This document shows positions 10,784 to 21,000 of a stretch of 64,000 nucleotides of DNA, piece by piece. Numbering within the stretch: position 1 is the stretch's first letter; the number at the start of each line of letters is the position of its first letter. Location of the stretch: NCBI GenBank assembly GCA_051294375.1, contig CM119265.1, forward strand, positions 27,780,098 through 27,844,097, given 5' to 3'. The translations under genes and the position numbers were made by a program. Origin of the DNA: Paraspadella gotoi. Lineage: Eukaryota > Chaetognatha. Under the pieces are notes generated by a model, which saw nothing but the letters and a program-made list of their open reading frames with translations, was not told where the DNA came from and made no database searches.

Positions 10784-11047
10784 TAGGGGTAGCCGCACTC
10801 AATGGGGTGAGTCTAAAATTTAGAGTGAGTACATGCTCAAACGAATATTTAGAAAATATTTTTAAGAATACTTTCAATGGACATTATTTTTTTAATATTT
10901 ATTTATAGATAGGAAAGGCCAGAAATTTTTTTAGAGTTTTTAAATTTTAAGACCAGATTCAGATAGCTCATAAAAAGTTGTCTACACAAAGTATAATTCT
11001 TTTTTAAATATTTTTACGATAAGTGTGTCAAAAATAAATAACAGAAA
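10784..11047. mobile_element. Partial MITE of the TAGGGGTAGCCGC family
   Basis: Begins with the same end as the element at 9,096 but lacks the opposite end. The flanks carry a near-identical 20-bp word (GTGAATTCAATGTTTATRAA) at 10,763 and 11,048, more than a hAT duplication would give. Confidence 0.55.
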
Positions 11048-11231
11048 GTGAATTCAATGTTTATGAATTAAATAAAACAAATTGTCTTTCCGTTTTCTTC
11101 TTTTTTGCATCTCTATAATCTCGTCATCTAATTTCCAAATGCCATTGTTTTTTAAAAGAACTGATATGTACTGATTTACTTCATCCATGCTTTTAAAATA
11201 CTTTATATAAAAACTGGCAAATGAAACGTGA

Positions 11232-11430
11232 ATAATCTTTCTCCTCCTCCTCCTACTCCTACTCCTCCTCTTTATGAATTCATCAGGGACGAGGGGACGG
11301 GGGGATGAGGAGGAGGAGACGACGAGGGGATGAGGAGGAGGGGATGACGAGAGGATGAGGAGGAGGGGACGACGAGGGGATGAAGAGGAGGGGATGACGA
11401 GGGGATGAGGAGGAGGGGATGACGTAGAGG
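11232..11430. repeat. CTC/GGA-rich minisatellite
   Basis: Short CTC run (11,240-11,270), then about six units of GGGGAYGACGAGGGGATGAGGAGGA, related to the array at 10,262. Confidence 0.85.
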
Positions 11431-11597
11431 GGCAAGAGCAGTGGAGGTAAACGCCCCTCTATCTTGAATATTAAAAAAATCGTCGAAATGAATATCAACT
11501 TAAATAAGGCTAATTTTTATGATGATGATATTTAGTGTAGTAGAAACTAAATAATATTTTGTCAGACTTCTCTAAGCTATTATCAACGGTTAAGCTG

Positions 11598-11630
11598 CAA
11601 CTGATGATGTCACATGGACGTCGAAACATA
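11598..11630 (+). ncRNA. Hammerhead-like motif
   Basis: CTGAT is followed by a 6-bp stem (GATGTC/GACGTC with one G-U pair) around ACATG and then GAAAC. This is the layout of hammerhead ribozyme motifs found in Penelope-like retroelements. The canonical CUGANGA core overlaps the stem, so activity is uncertain. Confidence 0.4.
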
Positions 11631-11644
11631 TTTGGCCAAAATGT

Positions 11645-11735
11645 TTTGGGCATTTAACCGTCGCCAGCGTCAGTAAAGCCATCAGCTCATGACCCACAGG
11701 TACCCGGTTCAATCTCAACCCAGTGTAAAAAAAAT
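11645..11735 (+). mobile_element. tRNA-derived SINE head fragment
   Basis: Contains GTAAAGCCATCAGCTCATGA and the B-box-like word GGTTCAATCTC. The inverse of this sequence occurs in the SINE at 41,990-42,245, so this is a fragment of the same family. Confidence 0.55.
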
Positions 11736-12044
11736 ATTTTATTGACTAATTTTCTGGTTCACAAAGGAAAGTTAAGGTTGTTGAACCATGTATTGTTACA
11801 AAATGCTAGTAGTATGACAACAAAGTCTCAAAACTTTCAACTGGTAGGCAGTTAATTGTCCCATTTTGACAGCACAAGTTTTATTATTGTTTTTATTATA
11901 TAAATTAACTGATGATAAATACCGAACACAAAAGTGATTATAATATAAAAAAAAACATTTATTTGAGGTAAGGACACATTTTTATTTACTTTTTTTCTAT
12001 TGCAAAGTCTCATCTGCTTAACGCCACATGATAATTAATGAGAA

Positions 12045-12175
12045 AACAAAATTGACCAAAAATATGATGACCACTTGATTGGAAAAAGTAATGACTGGCC
12101 TGAAAAATCAAATGACCACTAGATTGGAAAATGTAATGACTCAAGTCAGAACTGACCACTTGATAAAAAAAAATA
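12045..12175. repeat. Imperfect ~55-bp tandem repeat
   Basis: The words GACCACTTGATTGGAAAAAGTA and ATGACTGGCCTGA recur about 2.5 times upstream of XKR exon 1. Low-complexity derivation; no function seen. Confidence 0.6.
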
Positions 12176-12321
12176 TCATGCAGCAGTAACTGGCCAATTT
12201 TCAGACCTTTATTATTACATGTCATTTTCAGGATAAGTTTTTTGACAGCTGAGCTTTGTATTAAACTGAGTTTGAGTAACTACATTTTTCTCTTTTCTGT
12301 CTGCATCACATTTTCCTCACA

Positions 12322-12436
12322 ATGGAGTTGGGATTCGTGAGCCTCACGATTTCAACGTTCCTCAACCTTTTAGACGTTGCAACAGACATTAAAACTACAA
12401 GATTCCTTCTCAATTTGGAGAGCTGCAAGTATCTAG
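12322..12436 (+). CDS. XK-related protein gene copy A, exon 1
   Basis: Starts MELGFVSLTISTFLNLLDVA and continues TDIKTTRFLLN to a GT donor (CTAG|GTAATA). The Asp-Val-Ala-Thr-Asp in the first hydrophobic segment matches the XKR N-terminal helix, which has a D..tD pattern. Length 115 nt, leaving phase 1, which fits exon 2 exactly. XKR proteins are multipass plasma-membrane proteins, and some act as phospholipid scramblases. No Kozak or promoter evidence fixes the start, and an upstream ATG on an unseen exon is possible. Confidence 0.7.
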
Positions 12437-12608
12437 GTAATAACAAACGTTTGTAGGGAGTAATGAATAGAAAATTATTTAAACTGTTAAGTTTTATTTT
12501 GGTGAATATTCTCATTTTTAGGATTGTAATTATCATCTTATATATTATTACCACTATCCCTGAAGCAGGTGGTATAAACAGTGACATTTAAAGTTTGTTT
12601 AATTTCAG

Positions 12609-12799
12609 GTTTTGCTTTGATCATTGTCTTTTTTATTCATTCGGTTGTTTCGAGTTTTGCTGGACTTCGATTTCTTTATTCCTTTCGAGTTAACTATCCC
12701 AGACTAGTGAACAACCACTGGCGATTGGCTGGAGTTGTGTTTCTTCATTTATTGGGACTGGGCAGCATTCCTTTTTCAGTGGATCTTTACATGGATCAG
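12609..12799 (+). CDS. XK-related protein gene copy A, exon 2
   Basis: Acceptor TTTCAG|G and donor CAG|GTAAAA. Continues in frame from exon 1: a hydrophobic segment (FALIIVFFIHSVVSSFAGLR), then a loop rich in Arg/Asn/His and another hydrophobic stretch with LLGLGSIPFSVDLYMDQ. XKR proteins have this spacing of the second helix and a LLGLGP-type motif before the next loop. 191 nt, ending in phase 0 as exon 3 needs. This exon and exon 1 have no second copy in the window, unlike exons 3 and 4. Confidence 0.72.
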
Positions 12800-12864
12800 G
12801 TAAAAAGCTTAATGGAGTGGTGAGCCTGATTATCATCAGTAAGAAAAGTAATAAAACTCCTCGC

Positions 12865-13002
12865 CCATTTTTAGTCGGATCTGCTTATCAGCGGATAAAA
12901 TAAAAAATAAAAAAAATTATAAAAACTCACTCAATCTATCCTTGCCTTCAACTGTCCTCACCTCTGACCACTATTTTGTCTCACCACTTTGTTGGAAAAC
13001 TG

Positions 13003-13061
<59 letters not shown>

Positions 13062-13190
13062 CTCTCACACACACACACATTTACTATTGCACAAATTTTT
13101 ACTATTCTGTCAAAATCTAAAAAACGTGAGTCGAAACATGTCTGTTTTCTACCAATAAAATCGTTGTTGTACAAATTCAAACTTTGTTTT
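12865..13190. repeat. Interspersed repeat with (CT)n core, copy 1
   Basis: Starts with a Helentron-type hairpin end (AGTCGGATCTGCTTATCAGC), followed by CAACTGTCCTCACCTCTGACC, a (CT)n run and GAGTCGAAACATGTCTG. The section 12,940-13,060 is repeated in inverse orientation at 48,930-49,070. The last word is the 3' half of the hammerhead-like motif seen complete at 35,304. Confidence 0.7.
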
Positions 13191-13199
13191 CGCTAAGTA

Positions 13200-13420
13200 A
13201 TAATATCCTTATAAAATCATAAAATTTCTAAATCAGATTTTTTAAATTTTACAGTTTCGGATTGGCCGGAAAAAACTGAAACTTTGTGTAAAACATGTTA
13301 CATGATATTTTTATGTTAAAGCTGCGAAAAATGATAAAACGTTTCATCATATATAATATATATATATATACTGAAGAAGAAGACGATATATCGCCAACGT
13401 AATGTTTTATTGAGGAAAAA
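13200..13420 (+). repeat. AT-rich repeat ending in a hammerhead-like motif
   Basis: TAATATCCTTATAAAATCAT through AAAACGTTTCATCATATA is shared with 49,551-49,710. It ends with CTGAAGAAGAAGACG, the palindrome CGATATATCG, then CCAACGTAATG. This layout matches a Penelope-type hammerhead in which the catalytic GAAAC has become CCAAC. Confidence 0.55.
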
Positions 13421-13580
13421 TCCCTGGCCGGAATAGTATTAGAAAAGAAGGAAGTTAGTAGAGCTCGAGACTTGCGGAGACTGGACTGAAAAGGACGGAT
13501 CCTCGGGAGAGGTGGATGGGAAGAGGAGGATGAGGATCGGAGATATATATATATTATATATATTTCATCATATTATATTA

Positions 13581-13745
13581 GGGTGAAGTGAAAGTTTTGA
13601 ATCAAAATTTAGCAGTTATATCTTGAAAACTATCATATTAGTGAATACTAATCTATAATTATTTTTCTTTTTTACATAAAAAAAAAAACTCATTCATAGA
13701 GATTTATCAAAATTAGTAATTTTACTGTGATAAACGTGTATGACG
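13581..13745. mobile_element. Partial hAT MITE (TAGGGTGAAGTGAAAG end)
   Basis: One terminus and about 160 bp of the family whose complete copies are at 35,578-36,187 and 53,096-53,621. The other end is not found. Confidence 0.6.
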
Positions 13746-14175
13746 ATTGCTACTTATTCTCTCGCTTGCGGAGACGGTATCCAAACGTTTCCCGTTTAAA
13801 GAAACCTTTAAAATACAAAGATTTTAAAGTCACGTGACCGATATTGACCAATCACAGATCGCGATTGGCTATTTTTTTATAAATTGAAAAAAATGCGTGT
13901 GATCCCGAATATTTAATAATCAATTGCTGTTGTGAAATGAAATAAAAGTACAAAGGGCAAAGAAAAAATCGGGAGGTAAAAGATTTAAAAAATTATACGT
14001 CAGAGATCCGCCTTAATGCTTACTCTTATATTAACTTACTTTTCCTAGACACTACATATTCATTAGTATTAGATATTATTTTACATGATATTAAAAATAT
14101 ACTGGTTCTTGGCTCTGGTTTGTTTAATAAAAATAATTTATTAATTAATAATAAAAAATCATTTTTATATTTCAG

Positions 14176-14277
14176 GCGTTTTACTTGAATCAAGATTCAA
14201 ATATTTTGAGCGGAAAAGAGAATATCGTGAATAAACTCAACTTAATTCATGTTCTTTTTGAATCGTTTCCACAACTG
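14176..14277 (+). CDS. XK-related protein gene copy A, exon 3
   Basis: 34 codons between TTTCAG|GCG and CTG|GTAAAT, phase 0 on both sides. It ends ...KLNLIHVLFESFPQL. The LFE-S-x-PQL signature is the most conserved motif of the XKR family (LFES/ETxPQL), and this is the main reason for the call. Exon 3 of copy B (40,953-41,054) differs at only a few residues. The long intron after it (14,278-23,161) holds a solo LTR, a MITE, and a Helentron-like element. Confidence 0.8.
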
Positions 14278-14431
14278 GTAAATTCACTCCAGAAACTTAA
14301 AATTTCAATAAGTTATTATTAGTAAAGATTGGAGCTATATGGTTCCGAGTACAATCAGTCTTTTTAGATAACGAAATCTGAACTTCAATAATTACCATCT
14401 TTCTTGATCTCATTGGTTAGTATGAAGCTTT

Positions 14432-14665
14432 TGAAGAGACAGCAATTATTGTTATGTGTTAGTGATAGAACCGTTCAATATAAGCAGTCCCTGAGCTTCG
14501 GATCAGGCTGTAACACCGTGTTACAGGCGGGTTAAGCGCCCCGTCCCTCTTAACTGCTAGGCGGCCACCGGGCTAGAACCCCGGACCTTTAGGTTGGGAG
14601 GCGAATGACTTGCCTCCGGCACCAATGACCGCTGATGAACGGTTGGTGGATTTTAGTCCACCATA
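14432..14665 (-). mobile_element. Solo LTR of TRIM-like element, 234 bp
   Basis: Same 234-bp unit as the terminal repeats at 34,327 and 51,479. Flanked by an exact 4-bp target duplication (CTTT at 14,428-14,431 and 14,666-14,669). On the minus strand it runs TATGGTGGAC...CTGTCTCTTCA. Contains the Pol III B-box-like word GGTTCTAGCCC, so a SINE was considered first. The pairs flanking a common interior with a polypurine tract argue for LTRs. Confidence 0.75.
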
Positions 14666-14929
14666 CTTTCTTTATTTAAAAAAACGGTAGGCTATAGTTA
14701 TCTTCATGACATAGTACTTTCCAGGTAAATTTCTAAGAGTTAAAAATACGGTAAGACATGATTTCTTCAATGATTGTCAATCAAATCTTAATTTTAGAAA
14801 TAAGTATGATTGAATTTTTATGGTAAAGATAACTTTTAAAGATCGAATTCCTCATAATAATCTTCACGTCTTTTACTTCCACAAAACTAATAAGGCAGGA
14901 CGCCACATTATCTCATACAATTTTTTTCC

Positions 14930-15262
14930 CTCATACCCTTTCCCTGATTCTTTTTCTTCATCTGTTTTCTTCTCTTTATTTGTATTTTTCTTTCCCTCTT
15001 TCCTCCCCTACTTCTCATGCCATCAATTACCATTTTTTTGGCCCTACCCTTTTTTGCCACTCTTCCACTTTCCTCACCTTTTTTTCTCTTCTTTATTCTT
15101 TCCCTTTCTTTTCCCCTCTTATTTTTTCCAGTTTTCCTTCTTTTCCTTCCTACCTTTTATTTGTCTCACTATTTTTTTCGCCATTTGCCTTCTTTTTTTG
15201 CCATTTGTCCCCCTCTTTCGTTCTCTCCCAACCTCCTTTTCTTGTTCTCCCTTTCCTCTTCC
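14930..15262. repeat. Polypyrimidine tract
   Basis: T/C-rich, over 300 bp. Three overlapping open frames read only Phe/Ser/Leu/Pro and are compositional. Confidence 0.85.
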
Positions 15263-15272
15263 CTCTCATTAC

Positions 15273-15897
15273 TAAGGCGTAGTAAAATTTCTAAATTTAA
15301 CTTTAATTAAAAGTGAGGAACGAACAAGATCATACTAATGAACATTTATGTAATAAAAAAAATTTTAATAAATTTTACAATTTACGCAGTTGACCATATT
15401 TATACTAGTACTAAACCAATAAATGTTAAAATTTCAAAACATTTTTTTCTAAGATTTTTTTGCAGATTTGGCTTCGTCATAAAAAGTTGATGAAAAGAAA
15501 TATAACTTTTTGAAAAATTTCTTCATTAAGTGGGTCAAAAATTAGAAAAAGCTATATTTTAAGCTAAAAATTATTTTTTTATATATTAAATATAGTTTTT
15601 TAAATTTTTAACCCACTTAATGAAAGAATTTTTAAAAGTGATTTATATTTTCTATTAACAACTTTTGACGAGGAATTAAAATCTGTAATCAAAATTAAGA
15701 AAAGCCTATTTTTAAATTTTTTGATTTTATAAGGATAGTACTATATATAAATATGTGGCCACCTGTGCCACAAATATAGCCTACTGCGAAAATTAAAAAA
15801 CATAAAATTAATTTTTTTTACAAATTAATGTTCACTGATGGTATGTTGTTCATAATTGACTTTTAGAATTTTCGTAGGTAACTTTCACTACGCCTTA
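15273..15897. mobile_element. hAT-like MITE, 625 bp
   Basis: Imperfect TIRs TAAGGCGTAGTAAAAT and TAAGGCGTAGTGAAAG (inverse). The flanking 8-bp sites CTCATTAC (15,265-15,272) and CTCACTAC (15,898-15,905) match at 7 of 8 positions, the hAT hallmark. Non-coding. The same family forms the outer element of the nested stack at 52,837-55,124. Confidence 0.82.
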
Positions 15898-15905
15898 CTC
15901 ACTAC

Positions 15906-17040
15906 ATTTACATTGAGCCAAATAAAAAAATATTTTCGCATGCATTATAAGAAAAAAAATTAACGGTAATGGAGGATTTTATTTCAATTTTGGTTGCCTC
16001 GCAGATTCAATAAATCGACAAATTTTGCGGAAAGTTTTTCCACAAAATCTGTCGATTTTGAGAAAAAACAAGTACTGACCCTTTCCATTGTATTAAAATT
16101 ATGCAGTTTTTTTGTTTTAATAACGTCAGTATGTGCCTAATCTTTTAAAACTAATAAATGAGTTAAAAAATATTCTCTTTATTAAAAATAAATGCAAGTC
16201 ACAAAAAGTCACAAATTAAAAGTTGTCTTTAAAAATTATTTGTGGCTAAACAAAAAAAGTTTTTTGAATAATTTTGTAGGTGTTAAAAGCTTATTCAATA
16301 GGCTATATTTTCTGTTAATTTCAACCAATTTGATTTATTTTTGTTTAACAAATTATGATAAAGACTGAAACTGCAACTTTTTGACTTGTTAACTTTAAAA
16401 TTAATTCATAGGCAAACTATAATTGATTTAAGCAAATAAATTTACCCAGGGGTAAAGAAGATAAGGAAGAACGGATTTCCAAAGTAAAAAATTATTCTCA
16501 ACTTTCCTTGGCATTCAAATCAGAAGTCGTAAGTAAAAATGAACAAAAATGGACATAATTTTTTTTCCTAAAAGTTGCCAAAATGGTACTGTTTTATCAT
16601 TAGAAACGGCTGGAGATGTTTCTAACCAATCCTTCGTTCGGCCTAATTTGTGTTGTGGTACAAAGTTAATCAATATTGTAAGTAACAACTGAACAATAGT
16701 GGAAAGAGTCGTTTTTTTCCTAAATGCGACGTTTGTATTCGGAACCATATACAGTTACGCGGGCCAAAATTGAACACTTTTTATAACTTCTAGTTCTCTC
16801 AAAAAAATTCTTTTTTCCTTCTATTACTAAATATATTTTCAATGCAACTTTTTGAATTAGTTCATTGGGTTGTTGCACTGAAGCTTTTAAATATTTATTA
16901 ATATATAACAAATGACAATTTTTTTTTAAAAAAAATTGATTTTTTAAGAACGGATTCCTATAAAGCTTGAAAAGTTAAATGAAAGTTGGTACTACAATTT
17001 TTTAAAATTTGGACAATAAATTGGTTAAAAAAAAAAACCC
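15906..17040. other. AT-rich intron sequence, no gene seen
   Basis: Very AT-rich, with A/T homopolymers and decayed MITE-like words (GGGCCAAAATTGAACACTTTT near 16,760 resembles an end of the element at 53,637-54,212). ORFs at 16,515-16,911 have no recognisable motif. A (ATC)7 run lies at 17,050. Confidence 0.6.
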
Positions 17041-17049
17041 TTAAAAAAT

Positions 17050-18038
17050 TATCATCATCATCATCATCATTGGCTGAATTTTATATTTTTTTACAAATTT
17101 TTATCAATAAAACAAAACAAGTTTAAAAAGTTGTATTAATAACCTTATTCTTTTAAAGCTTTTAAAAAAATAAATTTTTTTAAAAAAAAATTTAAACTTT
17201 ATATAGTAATAAAATAATCTTTAAATGCTTCCGTGCGCTTATTAATAAGATAAATTTAAAAAAAATATTTTTATTTTCATATTCTCTAACAGTCACTTAA
17301 CCATTATTTATTTGAGAGAACTTCTAGTTTTCAACCTTCAATCTGGATCGATACAAAAAAACTTTTAATATTGTTGTAACGTGACCTGTTGCCCTCAATA
17401 GATGTCAAGTAGAGAGCTTGATTATGCAAAATCTGTCTATTCTGTTTTCAAAGTTACCTGAAATAATTGTAGATTGAGAGAAAAGTTTAATAAATGATTA
17501 CAATGAAGTTAAAATTGCGTCTTAGTCCCTTGAGATCTAAAAAATGGAATGCACTAAAATCTGAGCCTCCTTCCCGTCTCTCTTCCTTTGTTTATTCTAC
17601 TTAAATGTTTACAAAAAAAAATCTTAAAAGTATAGTGATCTCGCCAGTTTTTACTATCAAAGAAAATTACCATAATCTAATTTGCATATTGCAGTAAATC
17701 ATAATTAAATGGAAATTCAAACAAAAAAAATTTGAATCGATATGAAACAAAGAAAATGGACACACATTTCAACTTCCTCACTGCCTCACTAATGAAACTC
17801 GATAACTAGATAGTTAAAAGTCGAAAAAATGGTGCAAGTTAAAAAAATTATGTAAGTTAAAAAAATTATGCAAGTATAAAAAATTATGCAAGCTGACGAT
17901 TTTTTTTAGTGGTGGGCTGTAGTGTGCCACCTTGTAGTTAATAAAAAAATAATTACTATAGTAAATAAGTTAGGTTTTATATGAAATTTTTTTTCTAATA
18001 AAAAATCACCAAACTGACGTTTTATCACAACAAATTTT
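17050..18038. repeat. Unit U, present three times (two inverted or mirrored near 31.4 kb)
   Basis: About 1 kb of non-coding sequence (TTGTTGTAACGTGACCTGTT, GCACTAAAATCTGAGCCTCC and other unique words). It recurs inverted at about 30,597-31,450 and direct at about 31,470-32,285. In all three it abuts the hairpin end of a Helentron-like element. Confidence 0.85.
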
Positions 18039-21000
18039 TAGTCGGATCTGCTTATCAGCAGATCCCGAAATTAGCTGAAGTCTTCAATCTGGAGTGATTA
18101 TCAAAAAGAACTTGACATAAACATTGTAATCGTTTTCCAAGTGTCTATTATACTTATAATATTTGTAAAGTTAGGAAAAACTATTTAATGTTTATGCTTG
18201 GAACCTAAAAAAATGTCAAATTCCGAAATAGTATTAATTATGTGGCTCTCAACCGAAGGCGGAATCACTCAGTATTATTTTCTTCAAAGTTTAACAGTCA
18301 TTTTTAATCACTGTGGATTGTGAAGGTCATCGAATATAAAAATAACAGCTTGAGCAATCAATGTCGGATCTGCCTACGATATACTCTAATTAATTAATTG
18401 ATTTAAGATTAATAATTAAAGATAATTAATTAATAATAGATAATTAGATTAAATTAATAGATTTCAATTATAATTACAACATTTAATAGATTAAGTCGTA
18501 TACTTTATATACAGTACTTGTACATCTACTTGTGATGTCCTTAAAATTGAGTCAGGACAGTTAATTAAAATGTTGTTTACATTGTATCAGAAATGCAAAA
18601 CAATATCGCTCTATTATCGAGCCAGCTGGCCGGTGAGCCAAAGCCCGTCCGGTCCAGATTTTTTTTCGGTTTATGCTTTCGTCTCGGCTTTTTTTGCAAA
18701 TCATCACGAGGCTTCTGAAAGTGATGATATCAATAGGAAGGAGTTGATGATTGTTTCCATATATCGGCATTCTAATCATCGCTGCCAAGCATCTGTTTAA
18801 AGATCCTCCAGCAGCAATGGTTTCATATATCAATGATTGGTCTCATTTCTGTTTTATGCAGCTTTATGTTTAACCACAACAAAAATGTTTATATTAAATC
18901 AGCTTGTGCGAAGTATACGCCGTCTTCAGAAAGGAGTACACCTGTGGTCAGTGTCCTGGTGCCTGGGGGGAGCCCTGACTTCCTCTCTCTCTTTTTCGTT
19001 CCGACATCTCATCAGGTCATCTGTTCTTTCTAATGAGACATATGTGTGAGATACGGCTCTAGTCAGCGTTACGCATCTCTGTACACCAGCAGTCTTTCTT
19101 GTTTCTTCCTCTTCTACGCTCCTCTCTCTCTCTCTCTCTCTCTCCAGTCCTTTTTCTTATAACAAAAAATTTTTTAGAATAATAATGTTTGAGATCACTT
19201 AAAATGTAATATCAATGAACATGATGCCTCATGTAGCAAGAGAGCGCGAACCCAGGGCGCGAACCCCCGGGTCCTTTGGTAGAGAATTAGCTCACGCACG
19301 TGCGGGCCGCCAAAAGTACTGCTGACTCTTTAACGAGTAAGGGCTGTAGAGCTTCTCTCTCATCTCATCTCTTTTGTTTATTATAATATGCGCATCTTTC
19401 TCTTGTCTTCTTTTTCTGAGTCTCTGCAGAGCGGCGCTGTTCTCCCTCTCTCTTCCTCTCTCGTTTTCTCTCTCTCTCTCTGTCTCTCTTGTGTTCTGTC
19501 CCTAATCGTGTCCGATCTCGTTGCGTGATCCGTTGTTTCTGTTGAAAAAATTCTGATTATTCTTTTTTCTTCTGTACTAAAACCTTTTGTATTCACTTGC
19601 CATTATTCCGCGCTTGCGTTATTTTTTTCAATACAAAATGCCATATTTTCAATCCCGAGAATCTTTCTCGTGGAATTTACTCTTCTTCTTTCCTCCTCCT
19701 CTCGCGTCGTCGTCACCTCGGGTCCTCTCTCAGTTCTCACACATCGTTCGTCTCTCTCTTCGTCTATCACATCTCCTTTCTCAGGCACCCCGTCTCGTTC
19801 CATTTGGACTCCTGTTCTTCCTCTCTCACGGAACGTCTCATTCCGAGTAGAGTCCTCTCTCTCATCCTCTGTTCTTTCTCTCCTCTCGTCTTTTTCTCTC
19901 TCTCGTCTTTTTTCTCTCTCTCTCTCTCTATCTCTCTCTCCTCAGCTCTCTCCGTCTCTCTCTTTCAACACTCATACACGCCATTTGTTTGTTTTTATTG
20001 CATATCATGCACATCAACTGAAGTGACATATCAATCAAACAGCAGTGAAAGCTGACTATCAATCAACGCATCACATAATTGAATTATCATCGGATCAATA
20101 ATCAATTCCCTATTACAGGAAGATCAATAATTCTATTAACATCAACATTAGTATTTTACCGTCAATCAATTACTATTCAGGCATCAATGAATTCGTACGT
20201 TTTCGCATGATTCATGTAAGTCGTTTTTTGCTTCTCGCCGACGGGTCTTTTTTTCATTAATTTTCTATGGAGTAGTGGGGCTCGTGGCTCGATCCTTGAG
20301 ATCTGTGTTTTAAGAATTTTTTATTTTTATCGTTCTTCCCTTCCGTCGTTCCCGCTATCTTCTCTCGTACTACATCTCTCCTCTCTCTTTTCACTGTCTT
20401 TCGACTCGGATCTCGGAGCCATCTTTTTTCATCGCCTCACTGCGACTCTCTACCGTCCCATCTCGTCACTCCTCGCTAGCTCGGGGTCATCTGCGGTCTT
20501 TCTTTTCGCCTTCCTCCTCTCGCCTTTCTCTCTACTTTCTCTCTCTCTCCTCTCTCTTTTTATATGCAATAGCGATTTTGTTTTAACTTGCATCAACTCA
20601 TTTTTTTTGTTCTTTTTTCTTATTCAAGGCACTAGTCACTTGCATACCCATTTTTTTCAAAAACTTGCACAATTCCGGTCAAAACTTTTATATCTAGCTT
20701 CTTCACTCACCATGTCTGCCTATGGCTCAGCAGAAAGGTTTCATTCTGTTCAATCTGAAGATGGTCCGATGGGTTAGGAAAATAGAATGAAGAAGAGGAT
20801 CCAAGTAAAGTGCTGACTAACATATTTTTTCATTTAAAGACCTATTTCCACTGGTACCTTTCTCCGCAGGCACTTTCCTTCGAACTTTATATGCGGGAAT
20901 CAATTGCTTCGTCATCAATATTTCACGTGGTTATCTGCGATGAAACCATACACAGCATCACAGGAAATGTTCGATAATACGTCAAGTCTAGATCCTGCAT

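Noticed and set aside
13340-13420. Promoter TATA-rich region (ATATATATATA)
   Set aside because: An AT microsatellite inside a dispersed repeat, not linked to any gene start.
14432-14665. SINE call for the 234-bp unit because of GGTTCTAGCCC
   Set aside because: Paired copies with a common interior and polypurine tract, and fixed ends with 4-bp duplications, fit an LTR better.
14820-15310. Three overlapping Phe/Ser/Leu-rich open frames suggesting a membrane protein
   Set aside because: A polypyrimidine tract gives hydrophobic codons in every frame; no motif or splice signals.
18561-18833. ORFs on both strands around 18.6-19.05 kb
   Set aside because: They lie in the TTATCGAGCC module, and the degraded copy at 27.9 kb does not keep the frames open.
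19235-19310. tRNA-like sequence GGGTTCGCGCCC with a D-arm-like part (also 28,330-28,400)
   Set aside because: The B-box-like word is present, but no cloverleaf can be drawn and it is a constant part of the Helentron-like repeat.
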